From NCBI GenBank assembly GCA_002360945.1, contig DERO01000011.1, positions 1,033-39,166 on the forward strand: DNA of 38,134 nt. The letters run 5' to 3'. This stretch comes from Leclercia adecarboxylata. Its GTDB lineage: Bacteria; Pseudomonadota; Gammaproteobacteria; Enterobacterales; Enterobacteriaceae. Made by a program: the position numbers and the translations under genes. The notes under the pieces were generated by a model. The model worked only from the letters and a program-made list of their open reading frames with translations, did no database searches and was not told where the DNA came from. Each line of letters begins with the position of its first letter. Position 1 is the first letter of the stretch. Of this stretch, positions 9,044-18,631 are shown one piece after another.

Positions 9044-9049
9044 TATAAT
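9044..9049 (+). promoter_or_regulatory. -10 element of the menF promoter
   Basis: Perfect TATAAT at 9044-9049, 29 bases before the GTG start of menF; GGGAGAAG at 9066-9073 is the ribosome-binding site. No good -35 is seen at 16-18 bases, and that position falls inside the hairpin at 9014-9042. Confidence 0.5.
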
Positions 9050-9078
9050 GTGAGGTTTTTGAGCTGGGAGAAGTTCGC

Positions 9079-10374
9079 GTGCACTCGATTTCCACCGCGC
9101 TGGCAGGCCTTTGCCACCAGTTAGCCGCTGATTTTTCTGATGCACCTGGTCTGCATCACCTCGATGTCTCTTTTGCACTCAACGATGCGTTTGACCCGCT
9201 CGCCTGGCTGAATGCCCAGCAGCGTTTCCCCCAGTTCTACTGGCAACAGCGTAACGGCGATGAAGAGTACGCCGCGCTGGGGGCAACCCAACACTTCTCC
9301 TCTCTCTCAACCGCCCGTCATTTTTTACAGCGTTATCCGCAATGTCCTGACCTTAAGGTCGTAGGCGTAAATGCTTTTGATCCGCAGCAGGGCGACCTGT
9401 TCCTGCCGCGTCTGCTGTGGCAACGCAACGGCGGAACCGCGACGCTGCGGCTGGTACTTTGCAGCGCTACCTCGCTGAAAAACGATGCGCTGCACGCGCG
9501 CGAATTTATCCGCTCCCTTGAAGAGATCCAGCCTGTCGAGGCTGTAGTCCAGCCGGTGGTGAGCGAGACCCACCGACCGGAGAAACCCGGCTGGCTGGCG
9601 TTAGTCCGCCGTGCCACCGACGCCATTGCTCAGGGGGCGTTCGACAAAGTGGTACTGGCCCGGGCAACGGATCTGCAGTTCAACCTGCCGGTTAATCCTG
9701 CCGCCCTGATGACTGCCAGTCGTCGGGTGAATTTCCAGTGCTACCACTTTTTGATGCGTCCTGATGCGACTCATGCCTTTCTCGGCTCGTCGCCGGAGCG
9801 GCTATGGCGGCGGCGCGGAACCCTGCTGCGCACCGAGGCGCTGGCCGGTACGGTCGCCAGCCATCCGGATGAGGCGCAGGCCGCCCGCCTGGGCGACTGG
9901 CTGATGCATGACGATAAAAACCAGCGTGAAAATATGCTGGTGGTCGAGGATATCTGTCAGCGCCTACAGCGCGAGGGTGGGGTGCTTGACGTCCTGCCGC
10001 CGCAAATCGTGCGCTTGCGTAAGGTCCAGCATTTACGCCGCTGCATCTGGACCGCGCTGCAACAGCCGAACGATGAACAGTGTCTGATGCTGCTTCAGCC
10101 CACCGCGGCGGTCGCTGGTCTGCCGCGCCAGGCGGCATGGGAGTTTATCGCCCGCAATGAGCCCTTCGATCGGGAAGGGTACGCCGGTTCCGCCGGCTAT
10201 CTGTCATTAGCGCAAAGCGAGTTCTGCGTGGCGTTGCGCTCGGCGAGGGTGCAAGGATCCTGCGTGCGCCTGTACGCCGGGGCGGGAATTGTGAGTGGTT
10301 CCGACCCGGAACAGGAGTGGCAGGAGATCGAAAATAAAGCCGCCGGGCTGCGCTCTCTCCTCCTAAAGGATTAA
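9079..10374 (+). CDS. menF: Isochorismate synthase MenF
   Basis: 431 residues from a GTG start placed five bases after GGGAGAAG; E. coli MenF is also 431. It converts chorismate to isochorismate, the first committed step of menaquinone synthesis. The chorismate-utilising domain covers about residues 165-425. General base Lys190 (AFDKVVLARAT) and Glu240 (LGSSPERLWR) are at E. coli positions, followed by TEALAGTVA and the Mg-binding C-terminal EIENKAAGL. It opens the men cluster, 88 bases before menD. Confidence 0.97.
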   Translation: MHSISTALAGLCHQLAADFSDAPGLHHLDVSFALNDAFDPLAWLNAQQRFPQFYWQQRNGDEEYAALGATQHFSSLSTARHFLQRYPQCPDLKVVGVNAFDPQQGDLFLPRLLWQRNGGTATLRLVLCSATSLKNDALHAREFIRSLEEIQPVEAVVQPVVSETHRPEKPGWLALVRRATDAIAQGAFDKVVLARATDLQFNLPVNPAALMTASRRVNFQCYHFLMRPDATHAFLGSSPERLWRRRGTLLRTEALAGTVASHPDEAQAARLGDWLMHDDKNQRENMLVVEDICQRLQREGGVLDVLPPQIVRLRKVQHLRRCIWTALQQPNDEQCLMLLQPTAAVAGLPRQAAWEFIARNEPFDREGYAGSAGYLSLAQSEFCVALRSARVQGSCVRLYAGAGIVSGSDPEQEWQEIENKAAGLRSLLLKD

Positions 10375-10427
10375 TACTGAGTCGTACATACCCGATTCAT
10401 ATCAAAATTACATCTTTTCCTATTATT

Positions 10428-10433
10428 TATACT
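10428..10433 (+). promoter_or_regulatory. Possible -10 element of a menD promoter
   Basis: TATACT (10428-10433) lies in the 88-base, AT-rich menF-menD gap, 30 bases before the menD ATG. No convincing -35 is seen. The gap is unlike the overlapping junctions of the rest of the cluster, which makes a separate promoter plausible. Confidence 0.35.
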
Positions 10434-10462
10434 AAGTCGCAATATTGATACCGGACAATTCC

Positions 10463-12133
10463 ATGTCAGTGAGTTCTTTTAACCGGCGCTGGGCGGCGGT
10501 GATCCTTGAAGCCCTGACCCGCCATGGCGTCAGGCACGTTTGCATCGCACCCGGCTCGCGTTCGACGCCGCTGACCCTGGCCGCTGCGGAAAACCGCGCC
10601 TTTATTCATCACACCCATTTTGATGAGCGCGGACTCGGGCATCTGGCGCTGGGGTTGGCCAAAGCCAGTAACGCCCCGGTGGCGGTAATTGTCACCTCCG
10701 GTACCGCGGTGGCCAACCTCTATCCGGCGCTGATTGAAGCCGGGCTGACCGGCGAAAAACTGGTCCTGCTGACGGCGGATCGCCCCCCGGAGCTGATCGA
10801 CTGTGGCGCAAACCAGGCCATTCGCCAGCCGGGGCTCTTTGCCTCTCACCCTACCGAAACGCTGTCGCTGCCGCGTCCGACCCGGGATATTCCCGCCCGC
10901 TGGCTGGTCTCAACGGTGGATAATGCCCTGGGCGCGTTGCGCGCGGGCGCGCTGCACATTAATTGCCCGTTTGCCGAGCCGCTGTATGGCGAAATGGACG
11001 AGACCGATCTTGCCTGGCAGCAGGCGCTGGGCGACTGGTGGCAGAGCGATAAACCCTGGCTGAGCGCCCCGACAGAGCTTGCCAGCCCCAAACAGCGCGA
11101 CTGGTTCTTCTGGCGGCAAAAACGCGGCGTGGTACTCGCGGGCAGAATGAGCGCTGCGGAAGGCAAAAAGGTGGCGGAGTGGGCGCAAACCCTCGGCTGG
11201 CCGTTGATTGGCGACGTGCTCTCCCAGACCGGGCAGCCGCTGCCGTGTGCCGACCTGTGGCTGGGCAATGCCAAAGCCGTCACCGAGCTGGAGCAGGCGC
11301 AGATTGTGGTCCAGCTGGGCGGCAGTCTGACGGGGAAACGGCTGCTGCAGTGGCAGGCTACCTGCACGCCGGAGGAGTACTGGCTGGTGGATCCGCGGGA
11401 AGGACGGCTGGATCCGGCGCACCATCGCGGTCGCCGACTGGTCTCGAACGTGGCCGACTGGCTGGAACTGCATCCGGCGGAAAAACGCGCCCCCTGGGCC
11501 GCGGCGATCCCGGAACTCTCCCGCCAGGCCTGGCAGCTGACGGCGCAACACAGCGAAGAGTTTGGTGAGGCCCAGCTGGCGCACCGCATTCGTCACTATC
11601 TGCCCGAGCAAGGGCAGCTGTTTGTCGGCAACAGTCTGGTGGTGCGTCTGATTGATGCTTTTTCCCGCCTGCCGGCAGGCTATCCGGTGTTCAGCAACCG
11701 TGGTGCCAGCGGCATTGACGGGCTGATCTCCACCGCCGCCGGGGTCCAGCGCGCCAACGCCCGCTCGACGCTGGCGATCGTGGGCGATCTCTCGGCGCTG
11801 TACGATCTCAACGCGCTGGCGCTATTACGTCAGGCCTCTGCCCCCTTTGTGCTGTTGGTGATCAATAACAACGGTGGGCAGATTTTCTCCCTGCTGCCGA
11901 CGCCGCAAAGCGAGCGCGAGCGCTTCTATCTGATGCCGCAAAACGTACAGTTTGAACATGCCGCGGCGATGTTCAGCCTCCGCTATCAGCGCCCGACGAA
12001 CTGGGCAGAGCTGGAAAGCGCCCTGAATACGGCGTGGAGCAAACCCCGCGCAACGCTTATTGAAGTGGTGGTTAACGACAGCGATGGCGCACAGATGCTG
12101 CAGAACCTGCTGGCGCAGGTAAGCCATCTATGA
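10463..12133 (+). CDS. menD: SEPHCHC synthase MenD
   Basis: The ATG at 10463 gives [13 protein letters not shown] and 556 residues, equal to E. coli MenD; GGA at 10453-10455 is a weak ribosome-binding site. An in-frame TTG at 10445 would add six residues and is less likely. MenD is a thiamine-diphosphate enzyme joining 2-oxoglutarate to isochorismate. The catalytic cofactor glutamate is Glu55 (HFDERGLGH), and the ThDP/Mg motif [12 protein letters not shown] ... INNNGG lies near residue 435-470. The last four bases overlap menH. Confidence 0.97.
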   Translation: MSVSSFNRRWAAVILEALTRHGVRHVCIAPGSRSTPLTLAAAENRAFIHHTHFDERGLGHLALGLAKASNAPVAVIVTSGTAVANLYPALIEAGLTGEKLVLLTADRPPELIDCGANQAIRQPGLFASHPTETLSLPRPTRDIPARWLVSTVDNALGALRAGALHINCPFAEPLYGEMDETDLAWQQALGDWWQSDKPWLSAPTELASPKQRDWFFWRQKRGVVLAGRMSAAEGKKVAEWAQTLGWPLIGDVLSQTGQPLPCADLWLGNAKAVTELEQAQIVVQLGGSLTGKRLLQWQATCTPEEYWLVDPREGRLDPAHHRGRRLVSNVADWLELHPAEKRAPWAAAIPELSRQAWQLTAQHSEEFGEAQLAHRIRHYLPEQGQLFVGNSLVVRLIDAFSRLPAGYPVFSNRGASGIDGLISTAAGVQRANARSTLAIVGDLSALYDLNALALLRQASAPFVLLVINNNGGQIFSLLPTPQSERERFYLMPQNVQFEHAAAMFSLRYQRPTNWAELESALNTAWSKPRATLIEVVVNDSDGAQMLQNLLAQVSHL

Positions 12134-12906
12134 TCCTGCAGGGAATGCACTGCGTCGGCGCGGCAGGAAAACCCTGGCTGGTTTTCCTGCACGGCTTTTC
12201 CGGCGATCGCCGTGAATGGCAGCTGCCCGAGGCGCGTCTGGACGAGTATCCCCGGCTGTATCTCGATCTGCCGGGGCACGGCGAATCGGCGTCCATTGTG
12301 GTGAATGATTTCAGTGATATGACTCGTCTGCTAAATCGCACTCTTATTAGTTACAACATACTTAATTATTGGCTGGTGGGGTACTCCCTCGGCGGCCGCA
12401 TTGCGATGTATCACGCCTGCCAGCGTCCGGAAGGGCTGCAGGGGCTGATCGTCGAGGGGGCACATCCGGGGCTGCGTGACGACCATGAACGCGCAAGCCG
12501 CCGCGCCTCCGATGCGCACTGGGCCGCCCGTTTTCGCCATGAACCCTTAGAGGCGGTATTTGCAGACTGGTATCAACAGCCGGTATTCGCCTCGTTAACC
12601 GCAGCACAGCGTCAGGAACTGGTAGCTCTGCGCAGCCGCAACAACGGCACAACCCTGGCCGCGATGCTGCAGGCGACCTCTCTGGCCGAACAACCCGATT
12701 TACGGGCCGCGCTCGCTGAGTGCGTGGTCCCTTTTTTCTACCTGTATGGCGAGCGGGATGAGAAGTTCAGGGCGATAGCCCGGGAACTTCCCGCGATCGG
12801 CCATGAAATTCCCTTTGCCGGACATAACGCCCATCGGGAAAGCCCCGATGCGGTGGCTGAGCGTCTGGCTCAGATACTCCGTCTACCCATAAAGGACACG
12901 CTATGA
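12130..12906 (+). CDS. menH: SHCHC synthase MenH (alpha/beta hydrolase)
   Basis: 258 residues, six longer than E. coli MenH, with the extra residues at the end. It eliminates pyruvate from SEPHCHC to give SHCHC. The catalytic triad is visible at E. coli positions: Ser86 in VGYSLGGR, Asp210 in YGERDEKF and His232 in FAGHNAHRE. The substrate-binding arginine region around [10 protein letters not shown] is conserved. It overlaps menD and menB by four bases each. Conservation is lower than in its neighbours, as is usual for MenH. Confidence 0.95.
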   Translation: MILQGMHCVGAAGKPWLVFLHGFSGDRREWQLPEARLDEYPRLYLDLPGHGESASIVVNDFSDMTRLLNRTLISYNILNYWLVGYSLGGRIAMYHACQRPEGLQGLIVEGAHPGLRDDHERASRRASDAHWAARFRHEPLEAVFADWYQQPVFASLTAAQRQELVALRSRNNGTTLAAMLQATSLAEQPDLRAALAECVVPFFYLYGERDEKFRAIARELPAIGHEIPFAGHNAHRESPDAVAERLAQILRLPIKDTL

Positions 12907-13760
12907 TCTACCCTGATGAAAACATGCTCTACGCACCCGTGGAATGGCAGGACTGCTCCGAAGGTTACACCGACATTCGTTACCACAAATCGGCAGACGG
13001 CATCGCCAAAATCACCATCAACCGTCCCGAGGTGCGTAACGCCTTTCGTCCGCTGACCGTCAAAGAGATGATTCAGGCCCTGGCGGATGCGCGCTATGAC
13101 GACAACATCGGCGTGATTGTTCTGACCGGCGAAGGTGATAAAGCGTTCTGCTCCGGGGGCGATCAGAAAGTACGCGGTGACTACGGCGGATATCAGGACG
13201 ATGCGGGTACCCATCACCTGAACGTGCTCGACTTCCAGCGCCAGATCCGCACCTGTCCGAAACCGGTGGTGGCGATGGTGGCCGGCTACTCTATCGGCGG
13301 GGGCCACGTGCTGCACATGATGTGCGACCTGACGATTGCCGCAGAGAACGCCATTTTCGGCCAGACCGGTCCGAAAGTCGGCTCCTTCGACGGCGGTTGG
13401 GGGGCATCCTACATGGCCCGCATCGTCGGCCAGAAAAAAGCGCGTGAGATCTGGTTCCTGTGCCGTCAGTACAACGCCCAGGAAGCGCTGGATATGGGCC
13501 TGGTCAACACCGTGGTGCCGATTGCCGATCTGGAAAAAGAGACCGTGCGCTGGTGCCGTGAAATGCTGCAAAACAGCCCGATGGCGCTGCGCTGCCTGAA
13601 GGCGGCCCTGAACGCCGACTGCGATGGTCAGGCCGGTCTGCAGGAGTTGGCGGGCAACGCCACCATGCTGTTCTACATGACCGAAGAGGGTCAGGAAGGA
13701 CGTAACGCCTTCAACGAGAAGCGCCAGCCGGACTTCAGTAAATACAAACGGAATCCGTAA
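12903..13760 (+). CDS. menB: 1,4-dihydroxy-2-naphthoyl-CoA synthase MenB
   Basis: 285 residues, identical in length to E. coli MenB, a crotonase-fold enzyme that closes the second ring of o-succinylbenzoyl-Co[19 protein letters not shown] holds the CoA loop with Tyr97. Gly156 in [13 protein letters not shown] marks the bicarbonate-dependent type I enzymes, and Asp163 is present. AGGACACGCT precedes the ATG, which overlaps menH. The TAA shares its last base with the start of menC. Confidence 0.98.
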   Translation: MIYPDENMLYAPVEWQDCSEGYTDIRYHKSADGIAKITINRPEVRNAFRPLTVKEMIQALADARYDDNIGVIVLTGEGDKAFCSGGDQKVRGDYGGYQDDAGTHHLNVLDFQRQIRTCPKPVVAMVAGYSIGGGHVLHMMCDLTIAAENAIFGQTGPKVGSFDGGWGASYMARIVGQKKAREIWFLCRQYNAQEALDMGLVNTVVPIADLEKETVRWCREMLQNSPMALRCLKAALNADCDGQAGLQELAGNATMLFYMTEEGQEGRNAFNEKRQPDFSKYKRNP

Positions 13761-14725
13761 TGCGCAGCGTACAGATCTACCGCTGGCAGCTACCGATGGA
13801 CGCAGGTGTGGTGCTGCGCGAGCGGCGGTTAAAAACCCGCGACGGTCTGTTCGTTCATCTGCAGCAGGGCGACCGGCAAGGGTGGGGAGAAATCTCCCCT
13901 CTGCCGGGCTTCAGCCGCGAATCGCTGGAGGAGGCTGAAGCATCGCTGCGGGCGTGGAGCAGCGCCTGGCGTGACGGCGGAGCACCTCTGTTGCCCGGTC
14001 TGCCGTCGGTAGATTTTGGCATCAGCTGCGCACTGGCGGAGCTGGACGCCTCTCTGCCGGAAGAGGCTAACTATCGCGCGGCCCCGCTCTGTACCGGGGA
14101 TCCTGACGAACTTTTTGCCGTACTGGCCGCCATGCCGGGCGAGAAAGTGGCGAAGATCAAGGTCGGTCTGTATGAAGCGGTGCGCGACGGCATGGTAGCG
14201 AATCTGCTGCTGGAGGCCATCCCGGATCTGCGGCTGCGCCTTGATGCTAACCGTGCCTGGACCCCGCTGAAAGCGCAGCAGTTTGCGAAGTACGTTAACC
14301 CGGCGTACCGGGATCGTATTGCCTTCCTGGAAGAACCCTGCAAAACGCGTACGGACTCGCTGGCGTTTGCCCGGGAGACGGGGATTGCCATCGCCTGGGA
14401 TGAAAGCCTCCGCGAAAACGATTTTGAATGGACTGCCGAGCCGGGCGTCAGGGCGGTGGTGATCAAACCCACGCTCACCGGCAGTATCGCGAAGGTGCGT
14501 GAGCAGGTGGAAACGGCCCATGGCCTCGGGCTGATAGCGGTGATCAGCTCGTCCATTGAGTCGAGCCTCGGCCTGACCCAGCTGGCGCGGATTGCCGCGC
14601 AGTTCACGCCGGACACCGTTCCCGGCCTGGATACCCTGAACCTGATGCAGGCGCAACTGCTGCGGCCGTGGCCGGGCAACACCTTGCCGTGCCGGGATCG
14701 CGAGGCGCTGGAGCCGCTGCTATGA
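13760..14725 (+). CDS. menC: o-Succinylbenzoate synthase MenC
   Basis: 321 residues (E. coli 320), enolase superfamily. It dehydrates SHCHC to o-succinylbenzoate. The acid/base lysines are Lys132 and Lys134 in AKIKVGLYE. Metal ligands are Asp162 (LRLDANRAW), Glu191 (FLEEPC) and Asp214 (AWDESLRE), and the second-side lysine is Lys236 (VVIKPTL). All are shifted by one from E. coli, so a single-residue insertion lies in the N-terminal capping domain. It starts on the last base of the menB stop codon and overlaps menE by four bases. Confidence 0.97.
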   Translation: MRSVQIYRWQLPMDAGVVLRERRLKTRDGLFVHLQQGDRQGWGEISPLPGFSRESLEEAEASLRAWSSAWRDGGAPLLPGLPSVDFGISCALAELDASLPEEANYRAAPLCTGDPDELFAVLAAMPGEKVAKIKVGLYEAVRDGMVANLLLEAIPDLRLRLDANRAWTPLKAQQFAKYVNPAYRDRIAFLEEPCKTRTDSLAFARETGIAIAWDESLRENDFEWTAEPGVRAVVIKPTLTGSIAKVREQVETAHGLGLIAVISSSIESSLGLTQLARIAAQFTPDTVPGLDTLNLMQAQLLRPWPGNTLPCRDREALEPLL

Positions 14726-16089
14726 CCTTTTCCGACTGGCCTTGGCGGCACTGGTGCGCGCGTAAGGCTGAACAACCGGCGTTGCGGCTTAACGGCGAAT
14801 GTCTGACCTGGCGCGAGCTCTGCCAGCGTACCGATGCGCTGGCGAGCGGCTTTGTGCAGCAGGGGGTAAGGGAAGGCGATGGAGTGATGCTGCAGGCGCA
14901 TAATCATCCTGACACGCTGCTGGCGTGGCTGGCGCTGTTGCAGTGCGGGGCGCGGATCCTGCCGGTAAACCCGCAGCTGCCGCGTTCCGTGCTGGAGGTT
15001 TTGCTTCCACCCTTGACGCTGCGCTTTGCGCTGGTACTCAACGGCGATGGCGGCTATTCCGGCCTGTCTGCTCTGACGCTGGATCGGCAGCAGGGGAGTG
15101 TGGGTGCGGTCTGGCAGCCTGAGCGGCTGGCGACCATGACCTTAACCTCGGGCTCGACAGGGCTGCCGAAAGCGGCGGTGCACACCTGTGCCGCCCATCT
15201 GGCCAGCGCCGAAGGCGTGCTGGCACTTCTGCCCTACGCCGGTGAAGACGACTGGCTGCTCTCTCTGCCGCTGTTCCATGTCTCCGGGCAGGGGATCCTG
15301 TGGCGCTGGATGCTGGCGGGTGCCCGCCTGACCGTCTGGGAAAAACAGCCTCTGGAGCAGATGCTGCAGGGCTGTACCCACGCTTCGCTGGTGCCGACAC
15401 AGCTCTGGCGGTTGCTCAACGGCGAGGAAGAGGTGGCGCTAAAAGCGGTGCTGCTGGGCGGCGCGGCGATCCCTGGGGAGTTAACCCTGCGGGCTGCCAG
15501 CCGGGGCATTCGTAGCTGGTGCGGCTACGGCCTGACGGAGTTCGCCTCCACGGTCTGCGCCAAAGAGGCGGATGGCCTGGCGGATGTCGGCTATCCGCTG
15601 CCGGGTCGCGAAGTGAAGCTGGTGGAGGGCGAAGTATGGTTAAAGGCGGCAAGCATGGCCAGCGGCTACTGGCGTGACGGCCAACTTGTTAGCGTGGCTA
15701 ACGCGCAGGGCTGGTTCGCTACCCGCGATCGCGGTGAGATCGTGGAAGGACGCCTGACGATCCTCGGCCGCATGGATAACCTGTTTTTCAGCGGCGGGGA
15801 AGGGATCCAGCCGGAAGAGCTGGAGCGGGTGATCGGCACCCATCCTCAGGTCAGTCAGGTGTACGTGGTTCCCCTCGATGACGTCGAGTTTGGGCAGCGG
15901 CCGGTGGCGGTCGTCGAGTGCGAAGCCGGAGCGGATATTACACAGCTGCCGCACTGGCTCAGCGATAAGCTGGCGCGTTTTCAGCAGCCGGTGCACTGGC
16001 TGGTCCTGCCGGCTGAATTGAAAAATGGCGGGATTAAAATCTCCCGTCGCGCCCTGCAACAGTGGGTTCATCAGTCGTTAAGAGGCTGA
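14722..16089 (+). CDS. menE: o-Succinylbenzoate-CoA ligase MenE
   Basis: The ATG at 14722 overlaps the menC stop (ATGA) and gives [11 protein letters not shown] and 455 residues; E. coli MenE has 451 and begins the same way. An upstream in-frame ATG at 14668 would run deep into menC and is rejected. This adenylating enzyme activates o-succinylbenzoate with ATP and CoA. The AMP-binding P-loop is [13 protein letters not shown], the adenine motif [10 protein letters not shown], the hinge aspartate region TRDRGE, and the catalytic lysine lies in [11 protein letters not shown] near the C terminus. Last gene of the cluster. Confidence 0.96.
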   Translation: MTFSDWPWRHWCARKAEQPALRLNGECLTWRELCQRTDALASGFVQQGVREGDGVMLQAHNHPDTLLAWLALLQCGARILPVNPQLPRSVLEVLLPPLTLRFALVLNGDGGYSGLSALTLDRQQGSVGAVWQPERLATMTLTSGSTGLPKAAVHTCAAHLASAEGVLALLPYAGEDDWLLSLPLFHVSGQGILWRWMLAGARLTVWEKQPLEQMLQGCTHASLVPTQLWRLLNGEEEVALKAVLLGGAAIPGELTLRAASRGIRSWCGYGLTEFASTVCAKEADGLADVGYPLPGREVKLVEGEVWLKAASMASGYWRDGQLVSVANAQGWFATRDRGEIVEGRLTILGRMDNLFFSGGEGIQPEELERVIGTHPQVSQVYVVPLDDVEFGQRPVAVVECEAGADITQLPHWLSDKLARFQQPVHWLVLPAELKNGGIKISRRALQQWVHQSLRG

Positions 16090-16143
16090 TTTGCGAGCCT
16101 GCTCGGGAAAGGAAATCAATAAGCTTACCTGCTGCACGCGCTG

Positions 16144-16152
16144 TGCTATTTT
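16144..16152 (+). promoter_or_regulatory. Possible extended -10 upstream of rpn
   Basis: TGCTATTTT (16144-16152) fits the extended -10 form TG-N-TATNNT, 30 bases before the rpn ATG. No clear -35. It lies in the 93-base gap after menE, which has no clear terminator, so read-through from men is also possible. Confidence 0.35.
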
Positions 16153-16182
16153 CCGGCGAAAGGAACTGGCGCAAGGGAAAAT

Positions 16183-17139
16183 ATGCACAGCCCATCAACA
16201 CCCACGCCGCATGACGCGGTGTTTCGTCATATTCTGTCGCAGCCAGAGACGGCGCGTGATTTTTTAGCAATTCACTTGCCGGAAAAATTGCGCGCGCTCT
16301 GTGATTTATCGTCGTTGCGGCTGGAATCAGGCAGCTTTGTGGAAGAGGATCTTCGCCCCAGCTACGCCGATCTCCTCTGGTCCGTGAATACCTCTTCCGG
16401 CGAGGGGTATATTTATGTGCTGATCGAGCATCAAAGCTCCCCGGATCGGCACATGGCCTTTCGCCTGATGCGCTATGCGATTGCCGCCATGCAGCGACAT
16501 CTCGACAAAGGTCATCGCGAGCTGCCGCTGGTGATCCCACTACTGTTTTATCATGGCCGAATCTCGCCTTATCCCTGGTCGCTGCGCTGGCTGGATGGCT
16601 TTCAGGTGCCTGAGCAGGCCGAATCCCTCTATACCGGGGGCTTTCCCCTGATTGACATTACCTGTGTGCCCGACGAGAACATCATGCAGCATCGCCGGAT
16701 TGCGATGCTGGAGCTGCTGCAAAAGCATGTCCGGCAGCGGGACATGCTGGAACTCCATGAGCAACTGGTCAGGCTACTTGCGCTGGGATACACTGGCAAC
16801 GCCCAGCTAAAAACGTTGCTCAACTATCTTCTTAAGGCCGGTCATACCGCCGATCCCGCAGCGTTTTTGCAGGCATTAGCACACAGGACGAAGGATCATC
16901 AGCATAAGGAGACGTTAATGAATATTGCGCAATATCTCCGGGAAGAGGGCATGGCTCAGGGATTAAATCAGGGGCTAAGTCAGGGCAGAGCGGAGGGCAA
17001 GGTGGAAGGTAGAGCGGAAGGCATCGAACAGGAGGCGCTTCGTATCGCGAAGGCCATGCTGGAAAAGGGCCTGCCGCCTGAGACCGTCACTCAACTGACC
17101 GGGCTGGCACCCGAGATTGTCGAGCAGGCCAGACATTAA
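16183..17139 (+). CDS. Rpn-family PD-(D/E)xK nuclease (recombination-promoting/antiphage)
   Basis: 318 residues, closest by eye to E. coli RpnA (YhgA, about 292). The N-terminal nuclease fold begins TPHDAVFRHILSQPETARDFL. Active-site residues are Asp63 (SYADLLWSV) and Glu82-x-Gln84 (LIEHQSS), the same numbers as in RpnA. MRYAIAAMQ and LPLVIPLLFYHG complete the family signature (PF04754, old name putative transposase YhgA-like). Rpn proteins are DNA endonucleases; in E. coli they raise RecA-independent recombination and act in phage defence. From residue 246 an internal start can produce the C-terminal domain alone. Residues 257-280 are six tetrapeptide repeats, probably the extra length against RpnA. 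E. coli has no rpn gene after menE, so the position is specific. Paralogue identity (RpnA to RpnE) is not settled. Confidence 0.93.
   Translation: MHSPSTPTPHDAVFRHILSQPETARDFLAIHLPEKLRALCDLSSLRLESGSFVEEDLRPSYADLLWSVNTSSGEGYIYVLIEHQSSPDRHMAFRLMRYAIAAMQRHLDKGHRELPLVIPLLFYHGRISPYPWSLRWLDGFQVPEQAESLYTGGFPLIDITCVPDENIMQHRRIAMLELLQKHVRQRDMLELHEQLVRLLALGYTGNAQLKTLLNYLLKAGHTADPAAFLQALAHRTKDHQHKETLMNIAQYLREEGMAQGLNQGLSQGRAEGKVEGRAEGIEQEALRIAKAMLEKGLPPETVTQLTGLAPEIVEQARH
16905..16911 (+). promoter_or_regulatory. Internal Shine-Dalgarno inside rpn
   Basis: TAAGGAG at 16905-16911 lies six bases before an in-frame ATG at 16918. It is a better ribosome-binding site than the AAGGGA four bases from the annotated start at 16183. 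Confidence 0.8.
16918..17139 (+). CDS. Predicted intragenic Rpn short form (antitoxin-like), 73 residues
   Basis: In-frame internal reading of the rpn gene from codon 246, MNIAQYLREEGMAQG, with a near-perfect Shine-Dalgarno six bases upstream. E. coli rpnA carries MTIAERLRQEG after KESL at the same place, and its short product is reported to bind and block the full-length nuclease. The short form here has a helical start, six x-x-Q/E-G repeats and a C-terminal region (EALRIAKAMLEKGLPPETVTQLTGL) closely resembling the end of RpnA. Seen: start, ribosome site and repeats. Inferred: expression and antitoxin action. Confidence 0.72.
   Translation: MNIAQYLREEGMAQGLNQGLSQGRAEGKVEGRAEGIEQEALRIAKAMLEKGLPPETVTQLTGLAPEIVEQARH
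16951..17022 (+). repeat. Six tandem 12-bp units coding x-x-(Q/E)-G
   Basis: The codons read MAQG LNQG LSQG RAEG KVEG RAEG. The fourth and sixth units are near-identical in DNA (AGAGCGGAGGGC and AGAGCGGAAGGC). The array lies in the part shared by the long and short Rpn products. Such short coding repeats expand and contract by slippage without frameshift. Confidence 0.85.
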
Positions 17140-17152
17140 TCATGCAATAAAA

Positions 17153-17174
17153 AACGGGAGCCTGGGCTCCCGTT
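17153..17174. terminator. Bidirectional terminator between rpn and the catalase gene
   Basis: AACGGGAGCC (17153-17162) and GGCTCCCGTT (17165-17174) form a strong stem. The right side continues CTGTTTTTTT for rpn, and the left side reads TTTTTTATT on the minus strand for the catalase gene. The two genes are convergent. Confidence 0.9.
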
Positions 17175-17182
17175 CTGTTTTT

Positions 17183-18631
17183 TTACTGCTCTTCGGCTAA
17201 GCGCATCAGCGCTGCCTGGACACCCGCCCCGTAGTGCGGATGGACTTCACTGAACAGGGCAATCTGGCGCGCCTGAATAAACGCCGGTACATCCCGCATA
17301 TCCCCGGCAATACGGTCAAACATCCGCTGGTGTTCTTCCGGGCTCAGCAGTTCAAACAGCTTGCGCGGCTGGCTGAAGTAGTCGGTATCTTCACGATGAT
17401 TCCAGTGATCGGCCGCACCTTCCAGCGACAGCGGCGGCTCGCTGTAGTCCGGCTGTTCCTGGAAGACGCCAAAGCTGTTTGGCTCATAGGTGGCACCGTT
17501 GCCGCTGTTGCCATCCACACGCATCGCGCCGTCCCGATGGTAGTTATGGAACGGACAGCGCGGGGCGTTCACCGGGATCTGATGATGATTTACGCCTAAA
17601 CGGTAGCGGTGAGCGTCACCGTAGGAGAACAGACGCCCCTGCAGCATGCGATCCGGCGAGAAGCTAATTCCTGGGACCACGTTAGCCGGCGACATTGCCA
17701 CTTGCTCGACTTCTGCAAAGTAGTTATCCGGATTACGGTTCAGCTCCAGCATACCCACTTCCTGCAGCGGATAGTCGCCGTGCGGCCAGACTTTGGTCAG
17801 ATCGAAGGGATTGTAAGGCACCTTCGCGGCATCGCTCTCCGGCATGATCTGCACGTAAAAGGTCCAGCGCGGGAAATCGCCTTTTTCGATAGCGGTAAAC
17901 AGATCCCGCTGGGAACTTTCACGGTCTTCTGCGACCAGGCGCTTAGCTTCATCGTCCATCAGGTTATCGATACCCTGCTGGGACTTGAGGTGGAATTTCA
18001 CCCAGAAGCGTTCGTTATTGTGATTAATAAAGCTGAACGCGTGGCTGCCAAAGCCGTGCATGGTGCGATAGGAGCGCGGCAGACCACGATCGCTGAAGTC
18101 AATGGTGAGCTGGTGCAGGGTTTCCGGCAGCAGGGAGAAGAAATCCCATTTGTACGTCGGGTTACGCAGGTTGGTACGCGGATCGCGTTTCACCACGTGG
18201 TTAAGATCCGGGAACTTCAGCGGATCGCGCAGGTAGAAGATGGGGGTGTTGTTGCCGACCAGGTCCCAGTTGCCTTCCTCGGTGTAGAACTTGATGGAGA
18301 AGCCGCGGATATCGCGTTCCGCATCGGCGGCACCGCGTTCACCAGCCACGGTGGAGAAGCGCACAAAGAGATCGGTTTTTTTACCGACAGCGGAGAACAG
18401 CTTCGCGCGGGTAAAGGCGGTGATGTCCTGGGTGACGGTAAAGGTGCCATAGGCGCCTGAGCCTTTGGCGTGCATTCGACGCTCCGGGATCACTTCCCTG
18501 TCGAAATGCGCCAGTTTTTCCAGGAACCAGACATCCTGCAGCAGCATCGGGCCGCGTGGGCCCGCCGTAGCAACATTGTTATTATGGACGACGGGGCAGC
18601 CGGATGACGTGGTTAAACCTTTCTTGCTCAT
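17183..18631 (-). CDS. katA: Monofunctional heme catalase, small-subunit type
   Basis: 482 residues, the size of small-subunit (clade 3) catalases and not of HPII (KatE, over 700). It breaks hydrogen peroxide to water and oxygen. The distal-side residues His54 ([10 protein letters not shown]) and Asn127 (LVGNNTPIF) and the proximal heme ligand Tyr337 ([14 protein letters not shown]) are all present. No signal peptide is seen, so it should be cytoplasmic. GGGAGA lies five bases before the ATG on the minus strand. E. coli K-12 has no such gene here, so with rpn it forms an insertion between menE and yfaZ. The symbol is by type; katA naming varies between genera. Confidence 0.93.
   Translation of the reverse strand: MSKKGLTTSSGCPVVHNNNVATAGPRGPMLLQDVWFLEKLAHFDREVIPERRMHAKGSGAYGTFTVTQDITAFTRAKLFSAVGKKTDLFVRFSTVAGERGAADAERDIRGFSIKFYTEEGNWDLVGNNTPIFYLRDPLKFPDLNHVVKRDPRTNLRNPTYKWDFFSLLPETLHQLTIDFSDRGLPRSYRTMHGFGSHAFSFINHNNERFWVKFHLKSQQGIDNLMDDEAKRLVAEDRESSQRDLFTAIEKGDFPRWTFYVQIMPESDAAKVPYNPFDLTKVWPHGDYPLQEVGMLELNRNPDNYFAEVEQVAMSPANVVPGISFSPDRMLQGRLFSYGDAHRYRLGVNHHQIPVNAPRCPFHNYHRDGAMRVDGNSGNGATYEPNSFGVFQEQPDYSEPPLSLEGAADHWNHREDTDYFSQPRKLFELLSPEEHQRMFDRIAGDMRDVPAFIQARQIALFSEVHPHYGAGVQAALMRLAEEQ

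Noticed and set aside
14668..14721. Longer menE start inside menC
   Set aside because: The ATGA overlap at 14722 fits the pattern of the other men junctions and yields the conserved N terminus; the extra 18 residues are read from menC sequence.
16183..17139. rpn annotated as a transposase or mobile element
   Set aside because: The family name is historical. There are no terminal inverted repeats, target duplications or a DDE motif; the active site is that of a PD-(D/E)xK nuclease.
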